Source: Rhodanobacter sp. L36 (GTDB lineage: Bacteria > Pseudomonadota > Gammaproteobacteria > Xanthomonadales > Rhodanobacteraceae). Taken from it: DNA of 64,000 nt. Below, piece by piece: positions 26,786 to 34,554 of the stretch (positions are counted from its first letter, which is position 1; the number at the start of each line of letters is the position of its first letter). Both the position numbers and the translations under genes were made by a program. The stretch lies in the NCBI RefSeq assembly GCF_009765755.1, contig NZ_LMUV01000011.1, positions 661,690 through 725,689 on the forward strand, in the 5' to 3' direction. Below the pieces are notes generated by a model. The model searched no databases. It had not been told where the DNA came from and saw only the letters and a list, made by a program, of their open reading frames with translations.

Positions 26786-27626
26786 AGGTTTAGGGCTGGA
26801 TTTCTATCGGAGCTCTTTTGTTTACAAGACATACAGTCCGAAAATTTTGATGCGGCTATTTCTGACGCTGCATCGAAGTTTTTAAGTAAAGAAAACTCGA
26901 TTGAGCTATTAATCACAAATTTCGTCTAAAGCGGATGTTAGGAAATAACTTTCACGTCACTCATGAAGATTTGCAGGTGGCGACTGTCTTTGACAGTAGG
27001 TTTCGTTTACAGATCTGTGTAGATTCGTTTATATTCAGGTGCATTGCTCTCTTAAGCTTGAGCCAAATTGGTTCAATGGTCTGTTCAGGCATTTTTTGTA
27101 AAGGTTGATAGGAAAATTGAGAATCGTCTGATATGCATTTGGCGAGGTAATAGGGATAATTAACTCATGGACGCGATGCAGCACGTTTTCGGTCATCTTA
27201 GATGTTGCCAAAACTGCTCTTCTCGCCACCAGTTCCCGCATATCTAAGGATAGATGTGTGCCTTTATCGGCGGCAGACAAGGCCTCACCCCCTGAGTCGA
27301 GTTTGTCGGGATCTATTAGACGCCGTGCGAGGAGCCGGTGTTTTTCTCGTAGACGGAGGCCCGCTCAGATCAGTTTGAGCGGGCTTTTTGTTTTGTTTGA
27401 AATCAAAAAAGTTGGCCGATTCGATCGTAGTACGGCACGTGTAGCGTTAAGCCGATGGGCCGATGAGTTGCAGGTGTCTGCCACATGCCTTATGCGCCCC
27501 CAAGACGGCACTCACGATCGCCGGAAAATCTTCTGCAGTGCCGCATTGAAGCTACTGACTCGGGCGTGTAGTGGTGCTAATTGATAGGCTCGTTCCTAGA
27601 TAACCACGGTATCAACGATCGGCGGC
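26786..27626. other. 841-bp gene-poor stretch
   Basis: I see no convincing coding region. A minus-strand frame at 27035-27280 (81 aa) lacks a clear start and family. The only strong signal is the terminator at 27359-27389. The sequence is AT-richer than most of the window. Confidence 0.45.
27359..27389 (+). terminator. Orphan rho-independent terminator
   Basis: GCCCGCTCA (27359-27367) and TGAGCGGGC (27376-27384) form a perfect 9-bp stem, followed by TTTTT. No protein gene precedes it on the plus strand within 500 bp, so it may end an unannotated small RNA. Confidence 0.75.
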
Positions 27627-27890
27627 TTACTGTGAGAACCGCGATACCGCTAAGGCAAAAAGAGCAGGAACAAAAAACACGAGAAGCAGAGTCGATAGCT
27701 GTTCCCGTAGGCTGTAACCGATGCGATTTACGCCAATCCAGAAATTGGCGGTGGCGATGATCAACCAAGCTGGAACGAAAATTTGGGTGGCGAGTGCCAC
27801 CGCGCTTGCGTTAGGAGCACCAAGCCATCCGGCTAGGGTAAAAATACCCAAAAGGACTATTCCGGTCACAATGACCAGGAGCGTACGCAT
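27627..27890 (-). CDS. Small three-TM membrane protein (87 aa)
   Basis: The start at 27890 follows a good AGGA ribosome binding site. Three hydrophobic helices (about residues 3-22, 31-51 and 65-83) cover nearly the whole protein, with a short polar turn NRIGYSLREQ. Codon use and compactness support a real gene. The family is not recognised; small uncharacterised membrane proteins of this shape are common in the order. Confidence 0.65.
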   Translation of the reverse strand: MRTLLVIVTGIVLLGIFTLAGWLGAPNASAVALATQIFVPAWLIIATANFWIGVNRIGYSLREQLSTLLLVFFVPALFALAVSRFSQ

Positions 27891-28124
27891 ATGAAATCCT
27901 TGTTCGTTTCCGAACCCGCGTTTGGCATATGCCCACGAGCGTCTTCCTTGCCGTGCTGATGAAATAGATAGTTGTACTGCGCGGCTGGCAGCAGTACCGC
28001 CTCCGTCAAGTCATCAAAAGTTCAATCTTTTTGCACAAGGTAACGGGCGCCAAAGACGCCTCCAAGTGCAGGATAGTCAATCCGCTTTTGTAAAATGATG
28101 CGACATATTTTTTGTCGTGTTCAC

Positions 28125-29501
28125 TCAGGAAAAGATGCTCAAATTCTTTGCGATATCTTTGCCGGCGTAGGGGGGAAAGACATCCAGGTCCAAGTCTGGG
28201 TTTCCGATCAGCATCGCTTTTGTGTTACTGAGCGCATCGAAGCCGGCCTTGCCGTAATACTTGCCCATGCCGCTGTAACCGACGCCACCGAAGGGCAGGC
28301 TATCGATCCAGCAATGAAGGTTGGTCTGATTGACGCATCCGCCGCCAAAAGAAAGGCTGCTGAGCACCAGATTAATGTTTGTCTGGTTCTTGCTGAAAAT
28401 ATAGGCGGCGAGCGACTTTGGCTTGCGCTTCATGATATTCAGAATTTCCTTCAAATCGGCATAGGGCATCACCGGCATCACGGGCCCGAAAACTTCTTGC
28501 TGCAGCGCTGGATCGTCCCAGGTTGAAGGGTAAAGAATCGTCGGCTCGACATATCGGGACTGAATGTCCGATCGGCCACCGTGCACGACCTTTTCGGCAA
28601 CGATGTAGGAGGCCACACGCTGCGTGTCGTGCTCGCTGATCATGCGCGCGAAATCAGGGCTCTGCTGAGGATCGGTTCCATACATCTTTACGATCGAGGC
28701 TTTTAGCTTGACGATGAAAGCATCTGCGACGCTCTCATGCACGTACACATACCCTGGCGCGATACACCATTGGCCAGAGATGGCATTGTGTCCCCAGGCG
28801 ATGCGATCTGCCGCGATATCGAGGTTGGCCGTCTCGTCGACAATCGTCGGATTCTGTCCGCCAAGTTCCAGAATCACTGGTGTCAGATTCTCGGCGGCAG
28901 CGCGCATCACGATTTTCCCCACAGCCGAACTGCCGGTAAAAAAGATGAAGTCGAACGGTAACGCCAGAAGATCGGCGATTTCCTCGCGTCCACCGGTTAC
29001 GACAGCCACGTTCTCCGGTGCGAAGTACTGCGGCACGAGTTTCTGGAATAGCGCCGCAGTAGTCGGTGTTGTATTAGCTGGCTTCAAGACGACCGTGTTT
29101 CCCGCCGCCAGCGCAGCGATAGCGGGGTCGAGCAAAAGCAGGATAGGAGCGTTGAACGGGCCGATGACCAACGTAACACCGTACGGTTCCTTGAGGATCA
29201 GGCCGCGGTTGCCGGTCGCCTCCAGACCTTTCGGAATCGCCACTGATTGCGGCGCCATAAGTTCCTTGAGGTTGTCGCGGTAGTACTTGATATTTCCGAG
29301 CGGTACGGTGATCTCGAAAAGCTGTTCGAACGGCGGCTTGCCGAAATCCTGATAGAGCGCAGCGCAAAACTCATGCTGATTATCACGCAGCATCCGTTCC
29401 ATGCGGTCCAGCTGGTCGATTCGCCAGGCGTAAGATTTCGTTTCGTCGCTCAGAAAATGCGCTCTTTGCGCATCTAGCAATGTCTGAAATTTATTGGTCA
29501 T
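28125..29501 (-). CDS. Aldehyde dehydrogenase (class 3 / coniferyl-aldehyde type)
   Basis: This NAD(P)-dependent enzyme oxidises aldehydes to carboxylic acids. At 458 aa it has the shorter class-3 length. The nucleotide-binding site is around FFTGSSAVGK (about 187-196), the general base is Glu212 in VILELGGQNP, and the catalytic cysteine is Cys246 in SGQWCIAPG. The late motif PFGGVGYSGMGKYYG is also typical. It is the last gene of a four-gene minus-strand cluster with two SDR reductases and a DJ-1-like protein, suggesting detoxification or conversion of reactive aldehydes. The true substrate is unknown. The C-terminal tail is hydrophilic and lacks the membrane helix of fatty-aldehyde enzymes. 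Confidence 0.92.
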   Translation of the reverse strand: MTNKFQTLLDAQRAHFLSDETKSYAWRIDQLDRMERMLRDNQHEFCAALYQDFGKPPFEQLFEITVPLGNIKYYRDNLKELMAPQSVAIPKGLEATGNRGLILKEPYGVTLVIGPFNAPILLLLDPAIAALAAGNTVVLKPANTTPTTAALFQKLVPQYFAPENVAVVTGGREEIADLLALPFDFIFFTGSSAVGKIVMRAAAENLTPVILELGGQNPTIVDETANLDIAADRIAWGHNAISGQWCIAPGYVYVHESVADAFIVKLKASIVKMYGTDPQQSPDFARMISEHDTQRVASYIVAEKVVHGGRSDIQSRYVEPTILYPSTWDDPALQQEVFGPVMPVMPYADLKEILNIMKRKPKSLAAYIFSKNQTNINLVLSSLSFGGGCVNQTNLHCWIDSLPFGGVGYSGMGKYYGKAGFDALSNTKAMLIGNPDLDLDVFPPYAGKDIAKNLSIFS

Positions 29502-29603
29502 GCCGTCCCTTCATTGCGAAATGCCCAGCTGTACCGGGTTCGTCGATATTGAGCTCAGACGCATCCTCCATCGCCGCCACAGATGAGCGATGGCTTTCGC
29601 CGG

Positions 29604-30422
29604 TCAATTGATTGGCGAAATGATGCCGCCATTGATGAAGCTCGTGGTTCCAGTCATCCAGCGTGCTTCCGGTGAAACGAGGAACAACGCGAGGCCCGTG
29701 ATGTCCGCGATGTTGCCGAGACCACCGTCTATCGACATCGACTGGAGCCAGGCTACGTTCTCGTTGGATTCGGCGGGATAGAAGAAGGAAGTATCAAGCG
29801 GCCCGGGGGCAATACAGTTGACGGTGATGCCACGTGGGCCCAACTCCTTGGCGAGCGCTTTACTGAAATGCTCAAGCGGCGCTTTGCTGCCGGCGTAGCC
29901 CGCATAAGTTGGTGCGAAAGCAGCGACCATAGTAGTGACGAAGCTCAGAACGCGACCTTCGTCGGAAAGTCTCTTTGAAGCTTCCTTCAGCAGGAAGAAG
30001 GCGGCTTTCGCATTGACGTTGAACAGATCGTCGAACTCGGTCTCTTCAAATTCGACGAGCGGCTTGCGGACGATCTTGCCGGCCGTATTTATGAGGATAT
30101 CGACCTTGCCGAACTTGGCCATGGCAGCATCGAACAGCGCCGTAGCTTGTGGGGGCTTGGTGAGGTCGGCCTGGAACGTCAGGGCTTCCTGGCCATGTCC
30201 GCGCACAGCCGAAGCAGTTTCTTCGGCCTGCTTTTGCTTGGACGCGGAGTTGTAGTGAACCACGACGTCGGCTCCTTCTTGCGCGAGCAATTCAGCCAGT
30301 GCCTTGCCCACATTGGCAGAGGCGCCGACAACGATCGCGGTCTTGCCAACGAAGCGGCGCGCGCCAGTGCTTGTTGCGGAAGGATACGATTTGCGGATTT
30401 GTTGATGAGCAATGGCGACCAT
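29604..30422 (-). CDS. Short-chain dehydrogenase/reductase (SDR)
   Basis: This 272-aa NAD(P)H-dependent oxidoreductase has a Rossmann fold. The cofactor loop is VVGASANVGKA (a TGxxxGxG variant), NTAG is present, and the catalytic Tyr and Lys are in YAGSK. A PGPLDTSFF segment follows, near the substrate lid. The C-terminal NGG is typical of classical SDRs. An N-terminal extension of about 25 residues precedes the fold. It is about half identical to the SDR at 31439-32212, with the same NTAGK / NTVGK and PGPxDTxFFYPAE motifs, indicating duplication within the cluster. The substrate is unknown. Confidence 0.9.
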   Translation of the reverse strand: MVAIAHQQIRKSYPSATSTGARRFVGKTAIVVGASANVGKALAELLAQEGADVVVHYNSASKQKQAEETASAVRGHGQEALTFQADLTKPPQATALFDAAMAKFGKVDILINTAGKIVRKPLVEFEETEFDDLFNVNAKAAFFLLKEASKRLSDEGRVLSFVTTMVAAFAPTYAGYAGSKAPLEHFSKALAKELGPRGITVNCIAPGPLDTSFFYPAESNENVAWLQSMSIDGGLGNIADITGLALFLVSPEARWMTGTTSFINGGIISPIN

Positions 30423-30563
30423 TTTCTTACTCCTACCGGGAAAAATCTTTCTTTCTGTTAGCAGCGATGCGAAGAGCGCTCTTTGGAATATGCCCCTGGG
30501 GATTTGACTGCTTAGTGGTAGAGCTCATCTGCAGGGCAGCGTCGCCAAAAGGAATGTGGATAA

Positions 30564-31322
30564 TCAATATTCATCAAGCGCATCCAAAACGATTTCGGCG
30601 GTGAGCCTGCTGCTGTATTGCTGCTGCCCCGTAATCAGGCGTCCATCGCGAACAGCGAAAGGTTTATTGGCGGGGCCACACAGAAAGCGAGTGCCTTGGA
30701 TGCGACCAGCTTCACTTTGGATGGTGTATTCGTTCAATTTCATGCCAAAAGCGGCATTCACGTCGTCTTCTTCTTCATCAGTAAAGCCGGTCCAGCTTTT
30801 GCCTTCGGCCAGAAGCTTTCCGTTGGACAGACGGGCCCAGAGCAAGAGAGAGGAACCATGGCAGATCAACGCGACGATCTTGCCAGTCTCATAGAAGGAG
30901 GTGATTAGCCCATGTAGCGCCGGATTATCCTTGAAGGTTAGGAGTGGGCCGCCGCCTCCAGCAACCCAAACCGCGTCATAGTCATCAAAGGCAAGCCCAT
31001 TGATGGAAAGGGTGTTCTGCAGCATTGCCGCGTACGTCGCATGATGTACAAAGCCAAGGCTGATTAAATCGTCAGAGTAGGCCCCGCCAGAAGTGCGTGG
31101 ATCACTGTGGGTATCGAACATCACCTGTCCGCCGTTTGGAGAGGCGAGGTGCACCTGATGCCCAGCTTCAGTGAACATGAGAAAGGCACGCGTCATTTCT
31201 TCGGCGAAGAAACCAACCAGAAAGCCTTTGAGCCGGGTCGTGTTGGATACGATCAACAGGACGCGTCGCGGCTTGCGCTCCGCGCTCGTACGAGTTTCCA
31301 TTGTCAGGTCTGCTGCTGGCAT
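30564..31322 (-). CDS. DJ-1/PfpI (Hsp31-like) family protein
   Basis: This 252-aa protein has the class I glutamine amidotransferase-like fold. The nucleophile elbow is VALICHGSSLL, with the cysteine followed by His, and GGGGPLLTF precedes it. An acidic insert (DEEEDDVNAAFG) and a C-terminal GQQQYSS match Hsp31-like members, several of which act as glyoxalase III or chaperones on reactive carbonyls. Start ATG 31322. It sits between two paralogous SDR genes upstream of an aldehyde dehydrogenase. This fits a role in handling dicarbonyls such as methylglyoxal, but the reaction is not proven by sequence. Confidence 0.85.
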   Translation of the reverse strand: MPAADLTMETRTSAERKPRRVLLIVSNTTRLKGFLVGFFAEEMTRAFLMFTEAGHQVHLASPNGGQVMFDTHSDPRTSGGAYSDDLISLGFVHHATYAAMLQNTLSINGLAFDDYDAVWVAGGGGPLLTFKDNPALHGLITSFYETGKIVALICHGSSLLLWARLSNGKLLAEGKSWTGFTDEEEDDVNAAFGMKLNEYTIQSEAGRIQGTRFLCGPANKPFAVRDGRLITGQQQYSSRLTAEIVLDALDEY

Positions 31323-31438
31323 TGTTATCTTCCCGAAAGATATAAGTGCGCTACAACCTCTCAGCCATCATTCGATCGGTTGGCAAAGCCACGACTCTGC
31401 GCTTCGGCAAAGTCTGATGTGTCGATTGACCAGAAATC

Positions 31439-32212
31439 TCATTTGGTGGTGTAGCCGCCGTTGATGAGAATGGTTTGACCGGTGATCCACCAGCCCTCAC
31501 TGACGAGGTGGCGAATGAACGGCACCACATCTCCGATGTCGGTCAGGCCGGTTTTGCTGAATGGCGAGAGTGCCGCGGCTGATTTGTGATACGCCTGTGC
31601 GTCGGCACCCTCGGCTGGATAGAAGAATGGGGTATCCATAGGGCCCGGACCCACTGCGGTGACCGAGATGCCACGCGCGCCGAATTCCTTGGACGCTGCA
31701 CGCGTGTAATGTTCGACCGGTGCCTTGGTGCCTGCGTAGGCAGCGTAGAACGGCGTGTACGCTCCAAGCAGAGAGGTGACTAGCGTCACGATCTTGCCGT
31801 TATCGTTGACATGCTTGCCTGCCTCCTTGAGAAAGAAGAAAGCAGTTTTCGAGTTGACGGCTATCATCGCGTCGTACTCGGATTCGCTGATATCAACTAA
31901 CGGCTTCTTCAACACTTTGCCCACGGTGTTGATCGCGATATCCGGCCTGCCAACTGCGGCGATAGTGTCAGTAAACAATTGCTCGACTGCCGCAGCAGTC
32001 GTCAGGTCGGCCTGAATGGCGACAGCCTGTGCTCCAGTTGACTGAATCGCGACAACAGTTGCATCGGCATCGCCCTTGCTGCTCGCGCTGTTGTAATGGA
32101 TGGCGATAGCCTTGGCACCTTGCTGCGCGAGATCGCGAGCGATCAAGCCCCCGAGGTTTTTTGCGCCGCCGGCAATGAGGGCGATCTTGCCCTTGATAGA
32201 ATGGTCCGCCAT
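31439..32212 (-). CDS. Short-chain dehydrogenase/reductase, first gene of the operon
   Basis: This 257-aa classical SDR has cofactor loop IAGGAKNLGGL (the first Gly-rich position altered from TGxxxGxG), NTVGK and the catalytic YAGTK. The NSASSKGDAD segment after beta-strand 2 suggests NADPH preference. It is the most upstream gene of the minus-strand cluster, so the operon promoter should lie in the 809-bp gap to its right. It is a paralogue of the SDR at 29604-30422. The start at 32212 has AGGAGACTGAC just upstream, a strong ribosome binding site. Confidence 0.9.
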   Translation of the reverse strand: MADHSIKGKIALIAGGAKNLGGLIARDLAQQGAKAIAIHYNSASSKGDADATVVAIQSTGAQAVAIQADLTTAAAVEQLFTDTIAAVGRPDIAINTVGKVLKKPLVDISESEYDAMIAVNSKTAFFFLKEAGKHVNDNGKIVTLVTSLLGAYTPFYAAYAGTKAPVEHYTRAASKEFGARGISVTAVGPGPMDTPFFYPAEGADAQAYHKSAAALSPFSKTGLTDIGDVVPFIRHLVSEGWWITGQTILINGGYTTK

Positions 32213-33021
32213 GTCAGTCTCCTCAAATGTTTACAGCAAAGTGTTCGAGTGTAGGCGCTGAATAAACGCCGAATAAGCCATCTTGAATTGGATGGAATGT
32301 CCCGAAAATCTGTCTAATAAATTGAGATAATTAACGAGTATGTAACGGTTGAAAATAATTTAACCAGCTCACCATTTCAAATTATCGTCAATTATCCGCT
32401 CGTCGTGTATGTGATTCTTTCAGTCAATAGCGATTTCAGCAATCATTCCGTAGCTATCTGGCGGCAATTCGAAGAAGATCAATTGGTCGAGCGATGACAT
32501 TATTTGTGATACTGGCGCTAAGCGATCCTGGGTGCGAGTCCTGATAGACTTATCAAGGATATCGCTGCTCCTGATCGTATTCTCTGGTCAAATTTTTAGC
32601 ATACCGACGATATGATTCGTCCACTTTGACTAGTCAAGATGACGACGTAGCTATCACTTTCTCTGAGGAGTCGGGCGAACTGGCGCGAATTTTCACCACG
32701 GACGCATGATTATTGCGACTGGCTTCATCTTGTCAGCAGTCGCCAACGAGATGACAATCGCGTATCCAGTCCACTAGATTTTTACTGTCATCTCGTTGTG
32801 TTGGTAGTTGGTCCAGCGTTTTATTTAATGGGCGATGTGGTCTACAGAAAGATCGTTTTATGGACGGCTTCCGTTGTCGCATCTCATCAGGCTCATCGTG
32901 CCCGCGGTGTTGAAGCCGTATGGTTCCGACCGACCAATTAATGGTCAGCGGATGATCACGTTAATTTTGATGACAGTGACTATCCGGAGCAGTTGGCGCG
33001 TCGCGTGGAACTTCCGCTTAG
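32213..33021. other. 809-bp AT-rich gap with two nested hairpins
   Basis: No supported gene. It should carry the promoter of the SDR/DJ-1/ALDH cluster. Two inverted repeats adjoin: GCGACTG / CAGTCGC (32715-32721 / 32737-32743), and a perfect 13-bp pair CAACGAGATGACA / TGTCATCTCGTTG (32744-32756 / 32786-32798). Confidence 0.6.
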
Positions 33022-33501
33022 CTAATTCAAGCGCGTCACCGCCATTGCAAAAAGCTCGCGAAGGGTAAGCGCGCGCCCTGACTCTTTAGGGTAGCCATCA
33101 AGATGGTCGTCACCGGTCAGGGCTGCCCACCAACAACTTTCGACAGCCTTTTTATATTTTTCGTTACTGTAGGCATGGATAGCTTGCCGTAAGAACAAAT
33201 CCTCGCCATAAGTTGCGGCACGTCTTCTTTCATCGAGCTGATCAAGCAGTCGTTCAATGAGTCGACGGGTAGAGGGGGCCCACTCATCCCGTCGGGTTGA
33301 GGTTCTCTGCAATATTCCATCTGCGATCAGTTGAGAACCTTCGGCCGCTTCGCGGTAATCCATTGGAACGAACTTACCGGTCTTTATGAAAAGATCCTTG
33401 CAAAAATCAGCAGATGCTTCACTCATATAACCCGAACATTTTGAATTCATGTCGGCTGACGGAGATATGCTTTCGTTTTGATTTATTCGATGTTTTGTCA
33501 T
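33022..33501 (-). CDS. Hypothetical protein (159 aa)
   Basis: The protein is soluble and helical. After a polar N-terminus come SADFCKDLFIKTGKFVPMDYREA, a charged middle (RRLIERLLDQLDERRRAA) and SNEKYKKAVESCWWAALTGD near the end. I recognise no family or catalytic motif. Several in-frame starts exist, and the first 25 residues may not belong. The gene is AT-richer than the core genes and is isolated, with no operon partner within 100 bp. Confidence 0.5.
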   Translation of the reverse strand: MTKHRINQNESISPSADMNSKCSGYMSEASADFCKDLFIKTGKFVPMDYREAAEGSQLIADGILQRTSTRRDEWAPSTRRLIERLLDQLDERRRAATYGEDLFLRQAIHAYSNEKYKKAVESCWWAALTGDDHLDGYPKESGRALTLRELFAMAVTRLN

Positions 33502-33615
33502 ATATAATAAAAAACCTTTTAGATCGCAATCGCTGTCTTTGGTATAGAGCAGCGGTAGTCATGCTCTTAGGATTTTCAAGTAGCTCAACAAACAACTAAT
33601 GGCTTTAAGGAAATT

Positions 33616-34059
33616 TCATCGAGTTAGCGCGATGTCACTGCCCTGAGAACGAGCAGCGTAAAGTCCATAGCGTTCAATGGCTTCAACGTCGCGCAGACGC
33701 AATTGTTTGCCGTCCTTCAGCCACTCTGCCAGGGCTCGATCGATCTGTTCGTACAGCTGGCTGAGATATGACACCTTTCGCAGGTCATCGATTTCCGGGT
33801 AGCCCAGCAAGGATTCGTCCGGCATAGGTGGGATGCGCATCAGGGAGAAGCCAAAAATGACTAGGCTCGCAACTACGAGGCCGAGCGCCATCGACTCCAT
33901 ATGAGTCCCGAATGCGTTCAGTACAAATAGGGCAAGCGTCAGAACGGCGATCACCCCACACACGTTTCTTGCTCTAATCCTGACGATGTGAGCATGTTTT
34001 TGCCGTTCAATCGCCAGTACTTCGGCATTGCTATAGCAATGGTGTGCAAAGGGTTCCAT
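33616..34059 (-). CDS. Hypothetical two-TM protein (147 aa)
   Basis: Start ATG 34059 (MEPFAHHCYSNAEVLAIERQ) is chosen because AAGGA lies upstream; a longer frame to 34227 has poor composition. Two membrane helices lie at about residues 34-49 and 56-72. A cytoplasmic tail follows with SYLSQLYEQIDRALAEWLKDGKQLRLRDV, read in two parts. The function is unknown. It could be a small sensor accessory or envelope protein; nothing in the context decides. Confidence 0.6.
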   Translation of the reverse strand: MEPFAHHCYSNAEVLAIERQKHAHIVRIRARNVCGVIAVLTLALFVLNAFGTHMESMALGLVVASLVIFGFSLMRIPPMPDESLLGYPEIDDLRKVSYLSQLYEQIDRALAEWLKDGKQLRLRDVEAIERYGLYAARSQGSDIALTR

Positions 34060-34554
34060 GACGCTGATCCTTGTATGGGACGTTCCTCTCAGCGTAAGGG
34101 TCCCTTCTGACGAGGGAATCCAGCGCTCTGAAGTGCGGCGTTCGATCCGCGCTTGTCTACTACTGAATCGTATTTTTGGGTGAAATGACGCCAAGCCCGT
34201 CGAAATCAGTCGTCTGCAGGCGCACATATCAGATTCCCGAACCTAGCTCGTCGATATGCCGAGAGGGTTGATCTTGAAGTCTGGTCTGAGATTGGTCGGA
34301 CGCGGTAATGCAATTCTGTGCGAGGACCGACGCGGTGGCTGGCAAGCTCAGCATCGTCGCGACCATGCACGCGCGAATATCCGCTTCCACTTCCTAAAAG
34401 CTTAGGGCGTTCCTTCGAACCCGATCTGTGCGTTGCACAGAAACACGGCGCCGTCTTTTCGACGGAGTTCGGGAGTGTGCCCGTTCGATAGGGACGGTCG
34501 TCTGGTACAAACTCGCGACCATTGAGCACTGTAATCGCGATGTGCAACGCGGGA
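34060..34554. other. 495-bp gap without a supported gene
   Basis: Frames on both strands here have arginine- and serine-rich compositions typical of chance frames. I see no terminator, repeat or RNA gene. Confidence 0.4.

Noticed and set aside
27035..27280. An 81-aa minus-strand frame in the gene-poor stretch
   Set aside because: No ribosome binding site, domain or operon context; kept as unsupported.
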